DNA from: Cristatella mucedo | Taxonomy: Eukaryota > Bryozoa > Phylactolaemata > Cristatellidae | DNA: 64,000 nt | Assembly (NCBI GenBank): GCA_009760855.2 | Contig: WPIO01000102.1 | Coordinates: 374,001-438,000, forward strand | Direction: 5' to 3' | In this document: positions 1-9,678 of the stretch, one piece after another | Layout of the letters: every line of letters starts with the position of its first letter | Numbering within the stretch: the first letter of the stretch is position 1 | The notes under the pieces: generated by a model | Database searches by the model: none | What the model was told of the DNA's origin: nothing | Seen by the model: only the letters and a program-made list of their open reading frames with translations | Position numbers and translations under genes: made by a program

Positions 1-194
1 ATCAATATATATATGCAGTTTTTATCTTAATTTCAAGAATTATTTTATTAATAGATAGATTAGAATGAGTTTTAAATGTTGATTTTAAAAGTTATTATCA
101 TTGTTAATTTAAATCGTCCAAATAGGAATGATTTTTTTGATAAAAATGATAAATCATAATGTTTTTGATAATTTTTTTCTAATATATATTTTTT

Positions 195-3100
195 ATGAAT
201 GAGGTCATGTTTTTTTCCATTGGTAGCTCAAATTTCGTTAATAAAAAAGCCATTCCTTTGTTTAGTGTTGCTTTAATTTGTTCTGGATTTTTTTCATCTT
301 CTGCTATTGCGGCAAATGCAACTAATAATAATGCTAAAACCAAAAATGATGCAAATAAAGTAACGCAAAAAAATATCGCAAGCCAAAATTACACCAAAAA
401 CAATCCCGCTAACTATAATTATGATGCAAATAAAGTCATAAAAACAAATACCACAAAGCCAAGATCAAACAATAACAATCCCATCACCTAATAATTATGT
501 AGGTTTGGGTCTTGGTGCTGCAGCTGGGGTTTATGCCAGCGATGGCGTTAAAGTTAATGGCGCTGGTGTTTTTGATATTTTGACCAGTTCTGCTTTAGTT
601 CACAACGAGATAATTTCTCCCTCATTCAATCTTTCCGCTCGTACGCAGCTTGGTGCCAATAAGCTGGCTATGTTAAATATTTATGGCGATGGCCCTTCTT
701 TTAATGTAAGTGATGGCAGCAACAATGGCGATATCAAATCCATGCCGTTTAACATTGGAGCAAACATTAAATTTGGCACGGTAGCTAAAAAGGTTGGTAC
801 TTTGGCGATAGTTCCTTTGGGGGGTGTGGCTGTGGATTATATTTCTCAATATGGAACCATTGGTTCAAATGTTTATACCATCGGCAACGGCAACAGAATA
901 GCAACCAATAGCCTTAGCATAACCGGTATGGCGGGAGCGCAATTTTTAATAACACCCAATAAAGGCAAACAACAACTAACCATAGAAACAACAGTTGGTG
1001 CCGGTGTGCAGCTTGGCAATATTTCCGATCTAGAAAAAAACGGTCAGTTTAATGCTGCCTTAACAGCAGGATTTGGCCTAGAACATCGCTTTAATATTGG
1101 TAAAAGCGCTTATGTGGGGTACGGCATTAAAAGTGATGTGAATGTTTTTATTGCCCCCGCCAAAGAAATGGCAGATAACGCAGCGCGCAACACTCTGGCC
1201 GCCAGTGCCGATGCCGTAAACAGGGGGTTTTGATGCTTGGTTGAGTGGTGTAAAAATTGGAAGCTTTTCACCAGGCATGAGTCTGGATCAATATTTGTTA
1301 GATGTACTTAAGGGAAAATTTAATATCTATTTCGATCAAACACAATTGCCACAAGTCACAGATCAATTAGAAAATACCATTGTAAAAATCAAAGATGACA
1401 TCTTGCAACTTTTAAAAGAAAAACAATCAAGCGGCAGCACCTTAACCATCAGTGATGTTAACACCATCATTAGACAGAATTTTGTTGATTCTGGCTTAGG
1501 AACAAATAATCATGATGTGGATCAGGTGGCAAACATATCAAAGGTCGATATACTTAACAATATATTGCAAATAATTTCTAGCACAGAAAACACCAAAGCC
1601 CTTTCTAATGCTATTTATAGAGAATTTCTTTCCGATCTTGCTGAATCTAAAGCTATAGAAAATCCAAATTCAATTACAGCAAAAGCCATTAATGATTATG
1701 CTGCATTTTTAACAGAAAAAGATTTTGCCGGACTGAGTAATTCGTACAGCTTGCAATCCTTATTAACCTTTCGTGATAGTGCTTTATCTTGGTCATCTTC
1801 TAGTGCTACAGGCGGCACTCGCTATCTCATGGCTTCCTATAAAGAAAGTATAAATTTGGCAGATGGTAAGCTGCAAGAAATCTCACAATCTAGCACAGAT
1901 AATTATCTAAATTCTAACCTACCAAATTCTAATGGTTTAGATTATGTTAATAATTTCGCTCTGTATAATTATAGTATTAATGCTAAAGACATAAACTTAT
2001 CAACAGCAATAGCTGATCTTAAGACAGAACTAAACAATATAAACCCCAATGCCCCACAAAGCAATGAAAAGCTCATTCAAGCTAAAAATAATTTAGCGGA
2101 TTTGCTAGATCGGCTTGCGCAAAGCATTGTCATTCCAACACACATAAGATCTTCAGCCAATCATTTAGATGATTTGGATGGTGTTGATGAAACAATGAAA
2201 GCCTCTTTAGCAAGATTTGATAAAACTGGCACGGCGATTGGTTATTTTTCATCCTTGGTCACCATGGCCGGTGTTAACAGATTTAACATAGATGCCTCTA
2301 TGCAGGCTTTAAATTATTTACTTGCCAATTCTACCGCTAGAAACAACTATGTTACAGATGCTAATGTTCGCGCGATTTTAACTGCCGCCGATGATATTGC
2401 GATCAATGTGAAAACGGTTAATCTTACATTTGGTTTGTTTAAAGATGCCTCTGGCAATAATATAACTTCCTTCGAGGCTAAGACTATTTTAGATGGCATT
2501 GACATTGGCGCTGCTCGCACTGCTTTAAGTAATGAAACTGTTAAGGCTCTTAATGCTTTGGTAAATAGCTATGATTTTAGCGTGATGGGCAAAAACTTTA
2601 ATGCCAATTTGGCTGCAATTTACGATGACAAGCTTTTAGCCTCCGCCAATAAAATAATAGCCAAAGCAAACCAGATAGTAGCCAACCCAATTGTAACTGC
2701 AGATGCCATTCCTAATTATTTTACCAGAATCTACGATTATAAGGTAATGGAAAGACTTTATGCATCTTATAATTTAGGACAAGATTTGGTTGATATATTA
2801 AAAGATATGCAAAAAGAGATAAATAATAATCAAGATTACACCCTCGGAACAACCACCCAAAGCATTTTGGCGAATGGTGCCATTGTGGCCTCTGGTTTAA
2901 GTTCTGCTTTTGTGGCAAATCATGATACCAATACCATAGATAGTAATGCAAAATCTGGTCAGCGAAATTATATTAAAGAAGTTGCCGATATTTTAAAACC
3001 ATTGTTTGGTTTAAATTCTAGCGGCAATATTTTAATTGCTGCCACCAATCTTTCATCCAGTTTGTATGGTGTTGTTAATGCCTTGAGCAATAATCTTGGC

Positions 3101-3697
3101 TTTAATGACTTGCTTGGAGATCCTTTTTGGAATGGGCATATTTCCACAGAAGAAAGGGTAAAATATGATGCCATAGCAGCAGATGTGGCAGAAATAAGTG
3201 CAATGTTTAACTCGCAAACAGCAGCAACCAACCCAGGAATGTTAAAAAAAATAAGCGAAGCCTTACTAAATATTGTTGATAATTCTGCCATTGATGCTTT
3301 TGAAAAAGATACTAATAAAAATTTGAATAGTCTTTCCGGGCTAAATGGTAACACAGCTAGTGAAAAACTAAAAAATCATTATGAGGCGCTTCTTAACTTT
3401 GTGGATAAATATATTGTAGATCTTGATACCTCCGGCAGTAATACCATTGGAACGAGTGTAACCAATCAGCTTTTGCCTTCAATAGAAAAATTCATTGTTA
3501 CTTATGCAACCACAACCAAGGAATATAATGATAAGCTATGTGCCGTAGAAGATAAGATTGCTGATTTATTAAATTCTAACGATGTAGATTTAAAAGGTAA
3601 TATAGCCAATGTAACCACCACCACAACCAATCCTGATGTTGTTGTTGGTGTTTATACGCGATTCTACGCCGGCTTTTCTTTTGGAGTTAAATTCTAA
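195..3697 (+). pseudogene. Large outer-membrane beta-barrel protein, reading frame broken twice
   Basis: Three consecutive open frames on the same strand (195-491, open frame from about 442 to 1233, and 1220-3697) together look like one gene of about 1,165 codons. Frame one begins with a signal peptide (positively charged start, hydrophobic stretch, cut near SAIAA) and an Asn-rich linker. Frame two opens with NNYVGLG and continues with alternating amphipathic strands rich in Gly, typical of an outer-membrane barrel. Frame three is mostly helical for about 780 residues and ends in VYTRFYAGFSFGVKF, a terminal beta-strand with a final Phe as recognised by BamA. The barrel therefore seems to carry a huge insert before its last strand. 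The second break lies in a run of five G at 1223-1227: with one G fewer, the frame reads on through FDAWLSG without a stop. The first break lies between 442 and 490. Either the gene is decaying or phase-variable, or the assembly has homopolymer errors. The family is not recognised. Confidence 0.7.
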
Positions 3698-3717
3698 AAG
3701 ATTTTACATTTTGCAAC

Positions 3718-3752
3718 AAAAGCCCATCTTGATATTTGAGGTGGGTTTTTTA
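3718..3752 (+). terminator. Rho-independent terminator after the outer-membrane protein gene
   Basis: A stem of about 12 pairs (AAAGCCCATCTT with GAGGTGGGTTT, some G-T pairs) encloses the loop GATATTT and is followed by a T run, 20 bases after the stop codon at 3697. This fits an intrinsic terminator. Confidence 0.75.
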
Positions 3753-3753
3753 T

Positions 3754-4096
3754 GCCAATGATTTAACGCTACAGACTTATATTAAAAAATATTATTCTTA
3801 CAACCGAAAGCGAATATCAATGCCAATTCATGGAATAGTTCAGAAAAATACAAACACCACCACTTAATGTAAAAAAGATTAACTGTATTGCCTGTTATGC
3901 AAATCAAATAAAGAAATTTAAAATTGATGAGGTTTTGCCGCGTCAAAAAATCCAACTTCACATTATTGGTCGCACATAATTGCACAAAAACTATGACACA
4001 CAAGAATTGTAAAAACATAATATATAACAATTGACTTTTATTTTTACAGCACAGAAGCATCGTTGCAAGTCGCGTGCGATGTTTTCGCATAGCTCT
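3754..4096. other. AT-rich spacer without a convincing gene
   Basis: The only long frame here is a minus-strand stretch with unusual composition and no recognisable family, so I do not call it. A TTGACT at 4031 lies 66 bases before tRNA-Arg and could belong to its promoter, but no good -10 box is seen at the right distance. Confidence 0.5.
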
Positions 4097-4173
4097 GTGC
4101 CCTTAGCTCAGCTGGATAGAGCAACAGCCTTCTAAGCTGTGGGTCAGAGGTTCAAATCCTCTAGGGCACACCA
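4097..4173 (+). tRNA. tRNA-Arg (anticodon TCT)
   Basis: A full cloverleaf can be drawn. The acceptor stem is GTGCCCT paired with AGGGCAC. The D arm contains AGCTCAGCTGGATAGAGC, the anticodon stem is ACAGC/GCTGT with loop CTTCTAA, and the T arm contains GGTTCAAATCC. The anticodon TCT reads AGA, the dominant Arg codon in AT-rich genomes. The 3' CCA is encoded. Confidence 0.97.
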
Positions 4174-4466
4174 AGTTTTTTATTATATCACTTCACGTGA
4201 AGGCTTTTCTAATAAAAAAAATCAATCATAGAAAATCATTTCGCACTATGCCACACTTGGTAATTATTTGTGAGCTGCTTTGTTGCGAAAATCGCTCCCA
4301 CAAAACCCAATACCCAGAAACACAACAAAAAAATTGCAGAAAAAAGAAAACATTAAATGCTTTTATTTCAACAAAATACAGCTGCCGTGCAAAAATAAAA
4401 GTCAAACAATGAACATCGGCGCCAACAAGCTAAAAAGCCACAAACATTCAATCAATCAAATATTCA

Positions 4467-5684
4467 ATGCAGTTTTTTCACATGGCACCATCCCTACCTA
4501 TGGGAAATCTTTTTAAAATACTACTAGCAAGCTCTCTTTATGATGCTGTGTTTTTAACCTCCTATCTAAATGTAATAATAAATGAAACCCTGCAAAATCC
4601 AACCATTATAGCTGCATTAATTGCAATCAGAAGGCTTGTAAGGGTAATTCTTGATATACCATTGGCAACTATAATAGACAGAATTTTGGGACTAAAAAAA
4701 GGCCTTATCTTGGCAGTTTTGTTTAAGATTTTTTTTGCATCTCTGCTGCTTATTGGTGGGGTAAAATTTATCTTTATTGCAACTGTGGCGGAGGGTATAA
4801 GTCTGGGAATGTTTAGAAATACAATAGGAGTAATGCAATACAACCTTCTGGAAAAATACAATTTAAAGCACTTTTATTCTAAATTTAACGCTTGGTATGG
4901 GCTTTTTCTGTATTTTTTACTTTATATAATTGGCACGGCATCTAACACAATATATCTGCGGGGCAAGCAAACAATTATAATGGCTACAATTGTATTGCTT
5001 TTGATAGATATTTTATTAATATTGGACTGCACAAAAAACATGAAACCAGCAACCAACATTCTTGCGGCAAAAAACAACAACTCCACAATATTTGACAATT
5101 TTGCTCATGCCTTAAGATCTTTTTTCAACATTACTAATCGCAAAATGATAGGCTTGGGAATATTGCTTGGCAGCTGCTCTGTTGGATGGCACATAAACAA
5201 TATGAATCAATTTTTGGCGATAAATATTTTTCATAGTGACATACTTTCTGCTAAAATTTTTCAACTAGGGATTTTATTTATGTGTTTTGGTGCAATTATT
5301 GCAATTTTTATTTCCAGCAAAAAAATCATTCGCCTATCTGCAATTTTTATCTTAATTTTACTGGCAAATTGCATATGGATAGAGCTTGTTGGGCACAAAA
5401 TATTGTTATTTTTTTCTAGTTGGATATATTTTTTATTTTTCACACTTTATGAGGGAATTTTGCGAACAGAAATAATGGAAAAAGCCAATCCAGAAGCTAG
5501 ATGCGAGGCTATTTCCATTGCTGGGGCAGTTTCTGCACTTGCTGGAATGGTGATGACAATTATGTTTCACTTTCTGGGGCAATTCTATAATTATAAATTT
5601 GGCTACTCTGCCTCTTTTTACGTGTTGCTGGTTTTTGCCTTATATGGATTTTATCTGGTTGCTGCAAAAAATAAAAATGCATAA
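4467..5684 (+). CDS. Major facilitator superfamily-like permease
   Basis: The 405-residue protein is strongly hydrophobic with about 11-12 membrane segments. An early segment pair is followed by an RRLVRVILDIPLATIIDR-type loop, which resembles the loop between helices 2 and 3 of MFS transporters (conserved Asp and Arg). This suggests an inner-membrane carrier, perhaps for a host metabolite, but the substrate cannot be read from the sequence. Three in-frame ATGs lie close together (4467, 4482, 4500). The first membrane segment begins at about residue 15, so any of them would work, and none has a clear ribosome-binding site. The gene stands alone between tRNA-Arg and ftsY, with ordinary AT-rich codon use. 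Confidence is good for a transporter and moderate for the MFS class. Confidence 0.7.
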   Translation: MQFFHMAPSLPMGNLFKILLASSLYDAVFLTSYLNVIINETLQNPTIIAALIAIRRLVRVILDIPLATIIDRILGLKKGLILAVLFKIFFASLLLIGGVKFIFIATVAEGISLGMFRNTIGVMQYNLLEKYNLKHFYSKFNAWYGLFLYFLLYIIGTASNTIYLRGKQTIIMATIVLLLIDILLILDCTKNMKPATNILAAKNNNSTIFDNFAHALRSFFNITNRKMIGLGILLGSCSVGWHINNMNQFLAINIFHSDILSAKIFQLGILFMCFGAIIAIFISSKKIIRLSAIFILILLANCIWIELVGHKILLFFSSWIYFLFFTLYEGILRTEIMEKANPEARCEAISIAGAVSALAGMVMTIMFHFLGQFYNYKFGYSASFYVLLVFALYGFYLVAAKNKNA

Positions 5685-5894
5685 TCGGCGACTCTTGTTG
5701 GCAAAATTACATCAATCTTACAGTGAGTGAAAAATTTTACAACATAGAGCCTATGGAACAGTTTTAAGATCAAATTTTACACTTTTGCAAATACAATCAA
5801 ACAACAAATCCGATATAAACAAATCATATAGCCACTTGACAATTAAAAAAACATCAACAGCAATTTTTGCGTTTTTACTGATGTATTTTTGCAA

Positions 5895-6848
5895 ATGAAC
5901 ACCACACCGACACATGGTAATGGAGATGTTTTTGGCATTAAATTACGAAGTATATTAAAAAGATCTTCCAGTATAATATTCGGCAAATGGGAAAAGCAGC
6001 CAGAAATAAACAGTAGTCTTTTTTCCGCCATCGAACTTTCTCTGCTAAAAATAGACGCATCGCCAGCCCTAATTACATCTGTAATATCTTCTTTAAAAAA
6101 AAGCATTTCAGATTCCAGAAAGCTTAGCACAGATCAAATCAAAACCAAACTATATCACATTATTTTAAATATAATCAATCCCTACATTCGCCCCATTCCT
6201 ATAGCAGAAAAAAAGCCAAATATAGTAATTTTTTGCGGCATTAATGGATCAGGGAAAACAACAACAATAGGCAAAATGGTCTATCTATTGAACAAAAATG
6301 GACACACGGTCACGGTTGCATCGTGCGATATAACTAGAGAGGCAGCAAATTTACAACTCATGCAATTAATAAAAGATAGCGACGCCCATCTTGTTTCTCA
6401 GACCGTGCCAAATCAAACAGAAGTTGATATTGCAGTTCAGGCCTACAAAGAAAGTATTGAAAATAGCTCAGATTTTCTATTAATAGACACATCTGGAAGA
6501 CTGCATACGAAAATTCAATCGATAGAAAATCTTAAATCCATATCGGATGCAATAAGAAATTTTAGTGAGGAAAATAGTAAAGTTGTGCTAATTTTAGACG
6601 CAACGCATGGCTATTCTGTTTTAACCAAACAAATAGCAATTTTCAACAATATTGTCCGCGTGGATGGATTGGTGGTTACAAAAATGGACAACACTCTTCG
6701 CTCTGGCGTTATACCCTCACTAGTAAACGAGTTTCAGCTACCCATTCATGCCATTGGCCTTGGCTCTGGCGTTGAAGATCTGCAAGATTTTGATGCCCAT
6801 GAATTTGCCGCAGCCCTTTGCGACATAGATATTCGTGCCTACAAATAA
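5895..6848 (+). CDS. ftsY: Signal recognition particle receptor FtsY
   Basis: FtsY is the membrane-associated SRP receptor GTPase that docks ribosome-nascent-chain complexes at SecYEG. The N domain covers about residues 1-105 and the G domain follows. Visible G motifs are the P-loop GINGSGKTTTIGK (115-127), CDITREAA (144-151, usually GDTFRAAA), DTSGR (198-202, usually DTAGR), TKMDNT (usually TKLDGT) and GLGSGVEDLQDFD near the C-terminus (usually GxGExxDDLxxF). The GTP-binding residues are kept while several flanking positions have drifted, which is common in reduced genomes. The acidic A domain is absent, as in many Rickettsiales. I prefer the ATG at 5895; an in-frame TTG two codons upstream is also possible. 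No operon partner is visible. Confidence 0.93.
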   Translation: MNTTPTHGNGDVFGIKLRSILKRSSSIIFGKWEKQPEINSSLFSAIELSLLKIDASPALITSVISSLKKSISDSRKLSTDQIKTKLYHIILNIINPYIRPIPIAEKKPNIVIFCGINGSGKTTTIGKMVYLLNKNGHTVTVASCDITREAANLQLMQLIKDSDAHLVSQTVPNQTEVDIAVQAYKESIENSSDFLLIDTSGRLHTKIQSIENLKSISDAIRNFSEENSKVVLILDATHGYSVLTKQIAIFNNIVRVDGLVVTKMDNTLRSGVIPSLVNEFQLPIHAIGLGSGVEDLQDFDAHEFAAALCDIDIRAYK

Positions 6849-7308
6849 TCAGCCACCATAAATCAATAACTAACTTTCACTTCAAATTATTTCCATACTA
6901 CAGAAAACTGCTATAAATATAGAGATTGGGATCGCTGACGCTGTGCGAAGATATTAGCATAGCAAGTATGAAAACTCTATTAATTTTTAAGGCAAAACAA
7001 GATAATGATAATTATCGCAATAAGTGCGGCATCTCGACTAAATACAGCGAACAATCTAAGCATTACTAGCACTCTTGACGCAAAATTTTGCAGACTGTTA
7101 AGCCTTAAATTTTTCAATAAAAACTAAAGCCATACAAACAAGGCAGAGAAAATATCTGCAATTTTTCATTATATTTTCAAACAGAATTAAGCCACAACAA
7201 CAAGCACTGACATTACAATTTATCTTTTTACTTCCGTTAAATTTTACTGCCTTGTTTCTAAATGCTTCACAAAAAATCAACAACCAGAAATAAAAAAAAC
7301 CCAACACC
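6849..7308. other. Spacer between ftsY and an IS remnant
   Basis: No gene, RNA or clear regulatory signal is seen in this AT-rich stretch. Short frames on both strands have no family resemblance. Confidence 0.5.
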
Positions 7309-8240
7309 CAAACACCCCTCTATCCACTTATCACTTTTTATCCATAGCGGTACATTTATAACATTTATATATAGATTTTCTCTTGATTTTTTATTGTACG
7401 TAGTTCTCCTGCTTACTTGCAACATAATGTCTCAATATGACTCAATCTGGCATTAAAGCTCTCAACTAAGCAAGTATCTGACTTGCTTAAATTCAAGAGA
7501 AAATCTGTTGATATGTTTTGCGAGGGCAAATCTTCATTGTAAGTATAATTTCTATCTGTCTTGCTATTTCGTAAATTAAATCAAAAGAATGCTTAACATC
7601 CACAAGTTTTAACTCCGCAAGAGCCTGCGCTGCATTGTTAAGAAGCCCAAGCCAACGCAAATTTTCATTATTGTTTAATAACTGTGCTTCAAGAGAAAAT
7701 CTGTTGATATGTTTTGCGAGGGCAAGTCTTCATTGTAAGTATAATTTCTATCTGTCTTGCTCTTTCGTAAATTAAATCAAAAGAATGCTTAACATCCACA
7801 AGTTTTAACTCCGCAAGAGCCTGCGCTGCATTGTTAAGAAGCCCAAGCCAACGCAAATTTTCATTATTGTTTAATACCTGTGCTGCAAGAGAAAATCTGC
7901 TCACTCCAGACATGGCAAATTGTTCAAATGTTTTATATTCAAAAGATGAAGGACGGTGCAAAAATACTTAATTTTATGATGTTTTATCTTATCGAAAAGT
8001 TTAATTGCTGTTGATGTTAAACTGGATGCGATCATAATTTATCAAGATGCATTGCGTTTGTAATGATAGCAGTCCAAAGGTGGCCTTGCTTGACTTTTTT
8101 AAGAAAAGTATGCAATTCATTAATTTCAATGTTTTCTGAGATTTTATTGATGTCTTCTTCGTTAATATCAAGCTGAAGATGTTTATAGTGATTGTTTATC
8201 CATCTTTTGATTTTTTGATAGTAAATTTTTACCCTCAAGA
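7309..8240 (-). pseudogene. IS1-like transposase remnant (element B, copy 1)
   Basis: Reading from 8240 down, the first fragment (8238-8032) includes INELHTF followed by LWTAI. This matches the Asp-Glu-Leu/Met motif region of IS1-type DDE transposases, with Asn where the catalytic Asp should be. Near the low end (about 7480-7430) a different frame encodes TCLVESFNARLSH, the C-terminal motif of IS1 transposases (VESxN...RHY). Between them is a 90-residue open frame (7961-7689) unrelated to transposases that I do not recognise. Internal stops and frame changes show the element is dead. The same arrangement recurs on the plus strand at 46070-46550, so both copies descend from one already rearranged ancestor. 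The element ends near a string containing CTATCCACTTATCAC, shared by both copies. Confidence 0.65.
7492..7883. repeat. Two tandem copies of a 196-bp unit inside the IS remnant
   Basis: The sequence starting with TTCAAGAGAAAATCTG at 7492 is repeated almost perfectly from 7688, and its first bases appear a third time near 7884. The period is 196 bases, not a multiple of three, so the duplication shifts any reading frame across it. The two units differ at only a handful of positions, so the duplication is recent. Confidence 0.9.
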
Positions 8241-8412
8241 AGAATTAAGGTTTTTGCAATTTGCCTTACCTTAATTCTAAGCTAATTTTAGTGTTTTTAT
8301 TATCATATAAGATTCTTTTATCTTCAGTCTTTGATAACCTTTACAATATTTGCAAAAATACTTTTGATTGTTGTTGGTAAAAGCTTTTTTAATTTATTTT
8401 AGCCACGATCTG

Positions 8413-9120
8413 TTATTTTAGAGAATTATTTGCATCAATTTTATCAAGCAAATTTTTCATCATTTGTAAAATTAAAGCCATACGATCTGTCAGATTGGAA
8501 ACATCTATCTGTAGCTTGTTTACCTTTAAAGCAAGATCTTCGGCAATTTCAGATCTATTTTCAGATTTAGCTTCCGGTCTCGTGTTGTATTTTTCAGCCA
8601 ATCCAGAGCAACCCTCCTCCTTTGGGTAAAGATCATTGCCCTTCAAGAAATAAATTCTACCATCAGAAAAGCTAATTATCTCCGGCGGAAATTTCTTGCC
8701 ATCTGCAGAATGGACATCTTTCATTAAATCTTCAACCCTACTGCACCCATAATAAGATTCTTGCTCAATATCACTATCTGAAAATGAGGCATATTTTTTC
8801 TTACTTAAAGCTATTGAAGCCGCCATCCAATTAAACAGCATAGACAAGATAGACACAATTACAGTAACTCCCATCAAAAACATCATATCCGCGGATAAAG
8901 AGCGCAAAAGAAATAAATTTAATACCTCGACATCATGCATTCTGCAAAAAAAATCCACTACGGAGAATGTAAAAAAAATAACCATATACAAATTCAACTC
9001 CGCAACCACGTTAATTTTCTTTTTTACTCTCATAAAAAAAAATGCCCCAAGTATCATGGCAATTGCCATAACAAGCACCACAGAAAGACCGGCATCAAAA
9101 AACAAATACTGAAAACCCAT
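8413..9120 (-). CDS. Hypothetical membrane protein with cytoplasmic coiled-coil tail
   Basis: About 235 residues from the ATG at 9120 (a TTG at 9135 is also possible). The N-terminal half has roughly four hydrophobic segments. The C-terminal half is hydrophilic and ends in a heptad-like stretch (residues about 200-230, LQIDVSNLTDRMALILQMM) likely to form a coiled coil. No family is recognised. A second open frame, 9307-9095, overlaps its start in another frame and encodes a further hydrophobic segment (FLKILTLGVFCVISVYVVLIV) that would fit well as an upstream membrane helix. The real gene may begin at about 9307 and carry a one-base frameshift near 9115. It is isolated between an IS remnant and rmuC. 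Confidence 0.55.
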   Translation of the reverse strand: MGFQYLFFDAGLSVVLVMAIAMILGAFFFMRVKKKINVVAELNLYMVIFFTFSVVDFFCRMHDVEVLNLFLLRSLSADMMFLMGVTVIVSILSMLFNWMAASIALSKKKYASFSDSDIEQESYYGCSRVEDLMKDVHSADGKKFPPEIISFSDGRIYFLKGNDLYPKEEGCSGLAEKYNTRPEAKSENRSEIAEDLALKVNKLQIDVSNLTDRMALILQMMKNLLDKIDANNSLK

Positions 9121-9307
9121 AACTATTACCAACAATCAACACAACATAAACACTTATAACACAAAAAACGCCAAGTGTCAAGATTTTTAAGAAAGATGTC
9201 GATCTGGCACGGATAACAAGACAAAGAAATTCGATCAAGTGGAAAGATATATCGTGACTTATATTTGCAGCTTCAATAGAAATCAACATTACATAAAAAA
9301 CTCCCAA

Positions 9308-9678
9308 GATTGGTACCTAAAATTTTACACCAGCATACGGCAGAAAAACAATATCTGAAAAATTAGAGGTTTTTTATGTCACATCAAACATTTGCACACA
9401 CCTTAATGCATACATAATTGACGCTATGCATTAAAAGATTTTTTCCAATCCTACAACAACAAATGACATAAATTTAATTTGTGCATTGATGTCGTAGATA
9501 ATACAATCATAAAAATATTGTTTGTATTGGCATAGCGTATTGTGATTGAAATAATTTAGCCACAGATCTAACGTCAATTAAATTAAATAAAAAACCAACC
9601 TCAAATAAACAATCTTGTTGTTAATTATATTGTAGAGTTCAGTCGGGTTGTAAAATTTTGTCTCCTTATTGCCGATAT
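9308..9678. other. Spacer upstream of rmuC
   Basis: Apart from serving as upstream region for the divergent neighbours, nothing specific is seen. An in-frame TTG at 9658 could extend rmuC by seven codons. Confidence 0.4.

Noticed and set aside
3782-4090. 102-codon minus-strand frame before tRNA-Arg
   Set aside because: Odd composition (many Cys, Phe), no family features, and overlaps the likely tRNA promoter region.
4197-4516. Two small plus-strand frames after tRNA-Arg
   Set aside because: Overlapping, Lys/Asn-rich and without family resemblance; the MFS gene begins within the second.
7316-7345. DnaA-box-like CTATCCACTTATC and TTTATCCAT strings, as a possible origin
   Set aside because: They are part of the terminal region of IS element B and recur at 46.5 kb. 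No dnaA, cluster of boxes or AT-rich unwinding element is present.
7262-7456. 64-codon plus-strand frame
   Set aside because: It is the opposite strand of the end of IS element B; the same string occurs in copy 2 on its reverse strand.
7492-7900. Repeats that could be taken for a CRISPR array
   Set aside because: The units are 196 bases long, directly adjacent, and without short repeats and unique spacers. They are a simple tandem duplication.
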